Assembly: GCA_009746045.1 (NCBI GenBank)
Contig: RPFO01000707.1
Coordinates: 1-31,091 of the forward strand
Direction of reading: 5' to 3'
Length of the DNA stretch: 31,091 nt
Source of the DNA: Mesostigma viride
Taxonomy: Eukaryota; Streptophyta; Mesostigmatophyceae; Mesostigmatales; Mesostigmataceae
Every line of letters begins with the position of its first letter. Within the stretch, counting starts at the first letter, position 1. Both the position numbers and the translations under genes were made by a program. Below, one piece after another: positions 30,365 through 31,091 of the stretch. The notes beneath the pieces are model-generated. The model worked only from the letters and a program-made list of their open reading frames with translations, had not been told where the DNA came from and did not search any database.

Positions 30365-30869
30365 ATGCAAGGGTGGAGGATCCCCTGCATGGCTGTGCTG
30401 AGGTCGGGTCCGCGAGCACTCTGGCGGAGTGTGTCTGCATGGCTGGGCGCCACTGAGGTTGTGCACGAGCTTCTGTGGGGTAAGGTATCAGTGCGATGGG
30501 GAAGGGTTCTTATTTGCGTGCACGTGCTTGGCGTGGAATGTGGTTGCCATGGAAAAAGTTGTGTACACTTTGACTTACTTTTCGCATGGTCGTTGTCCCA
30601 TGGTGCTTGGATTTTCCTTTGGTGGAGTATTTGCAGTCGCGGCGCTGCGAGGGTGGATGTTTGCTGGAGGGTCTTGCCTGGCGTTGGTGCCGTGGGCCCT
30701 TTATCTCAGCATTTTTGCTGTTTGCCAGTCGTTGACACAGGCGGCGTTACCGACCTGCATAGTGCCGTTTCGAGTGGTTCTGTTACTCCTTTATTGGCCA
30801 GGTGGGCGCGGTGTTTGTTTCCCACTTTGCTGCAGCGTTTGTTGTTTTTTGCGGCTGAATTTGAATTAG
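30365..30869 (+). CDS. Putative two-exon small membrane protein
   Basis: The model is join(30365..30479, 30637..30869), 115 codons. The intron is GTAAGG to TTTGCAG, phase 1. Exon 1 starts MQGWRIPCMAVLRSGP and ends EVVHELLW. Exon 2 is hydrophobic (LALVPWALYLSIFAVCQSL, then IVPFRVVLLLLYWPG) and ends at a TAG at 30867-30869. The EVVHELLWG-donor end resembles the FLHDLLRG-donor end of exon 2 in the gene at 29170, so the two may be related or parts of one larger gene. No family is recognised, and an upstream exon cannot be excluded. Confidence 0.3.
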
Positions 30870-31091
30870 TTTTTTGGGGGGTAGTAGCGTTCGTGACAAT
30901 GTTCATGATATGACTTTTTAATGATGCAATTGTATTTATTGATTGCTGACTTTGTTTGATGCTTCGGGTGCTTTCCCACCCCTGCAGAGCTTTTGGTGGA
31001 GCCACTTCCGGGAGTTTTCCTGCGCTTGTTTTGTTGTAAGCTGCTGCACATGGCCTACAGTAATCTCATTCGGTAATGAAATACAGGTGTC
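30870..31091. other. End of window, nothing seen
   Basis: AT-rich, presumably 3' flank of the preceding putative gene. No supported feature. Confidence 0.4.

Overview
The window looks like nuclear DNA of a eukaryote. It has GT-AG introns, a long satellite array, LINE-derived sequence and TIR elements, and no operons or bacterial-style gene packing. A volvocine or chlamydomonad green alga is my best guess (moderate confidence). The reasons are an A1-B1-A2-B2 split-direct-repeat element of the kind known from TOC/Kangaroo/PAT elements, GC-rich coding stretches and small phase-1 introns. I could not run a database search.

Layout. Bases 1 to about 15,190 are one tandem satellite with a 97-bp monomer. 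From about 4.28 kb it is organised into higher-order units of 3573, 3577 and 2510 bp plus a partial one. The first ~3.6 kb is the same monomer but full of single-base indels. Bases 15.2-17.6 kb are gene-poor and carry three copies of one small TIR element (MITE). Bases 17,643-19,608 form a 1.97-kb element with split direct repeats and a 3-bp core (TTC) at both ends and at the internal junction, as expected for a tyrosine-recombinase retroelement derivative.

Bases 20.35-23.94 kb are a nested LINE graveyard. An old reverse-transcriptase C-terminus with its 3' UTR is split by a 1.93-kb ORF1-only element flanked by a 12-bp target-site duplication. A 5'-truncated, inverted relative of that element lies just upstream. 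Bases 24.7-26.5 kb, minus strand, encode a RING-finger membrane protein of RNF170 type, with the zinc site split by an intron.

Bases 26.5-28.6 kb show no convincing gene. Bases 28.6-31 kb hold small putative membrane-protein genes. The 3' end of one is interrupted by a hAT-like MITE dense in ACGT motifs. Between the MITE's left end and its 8-bp target-site duplication lie 159 bp of AT-rich sequence. Read on the minus strand, that filler encodes a piece of ribulose-phosphate 3-epimerase followed by a piece of ClpX, apparently captured bacterial filler DNA. This is the most unusual thing in the window.

Few genes here work together. The region reads as satellite plus transposon-rich accessory chromatin around one fairly convincing host gene (the RING ligase) and one or two small, uncertain membrane-protein genes.
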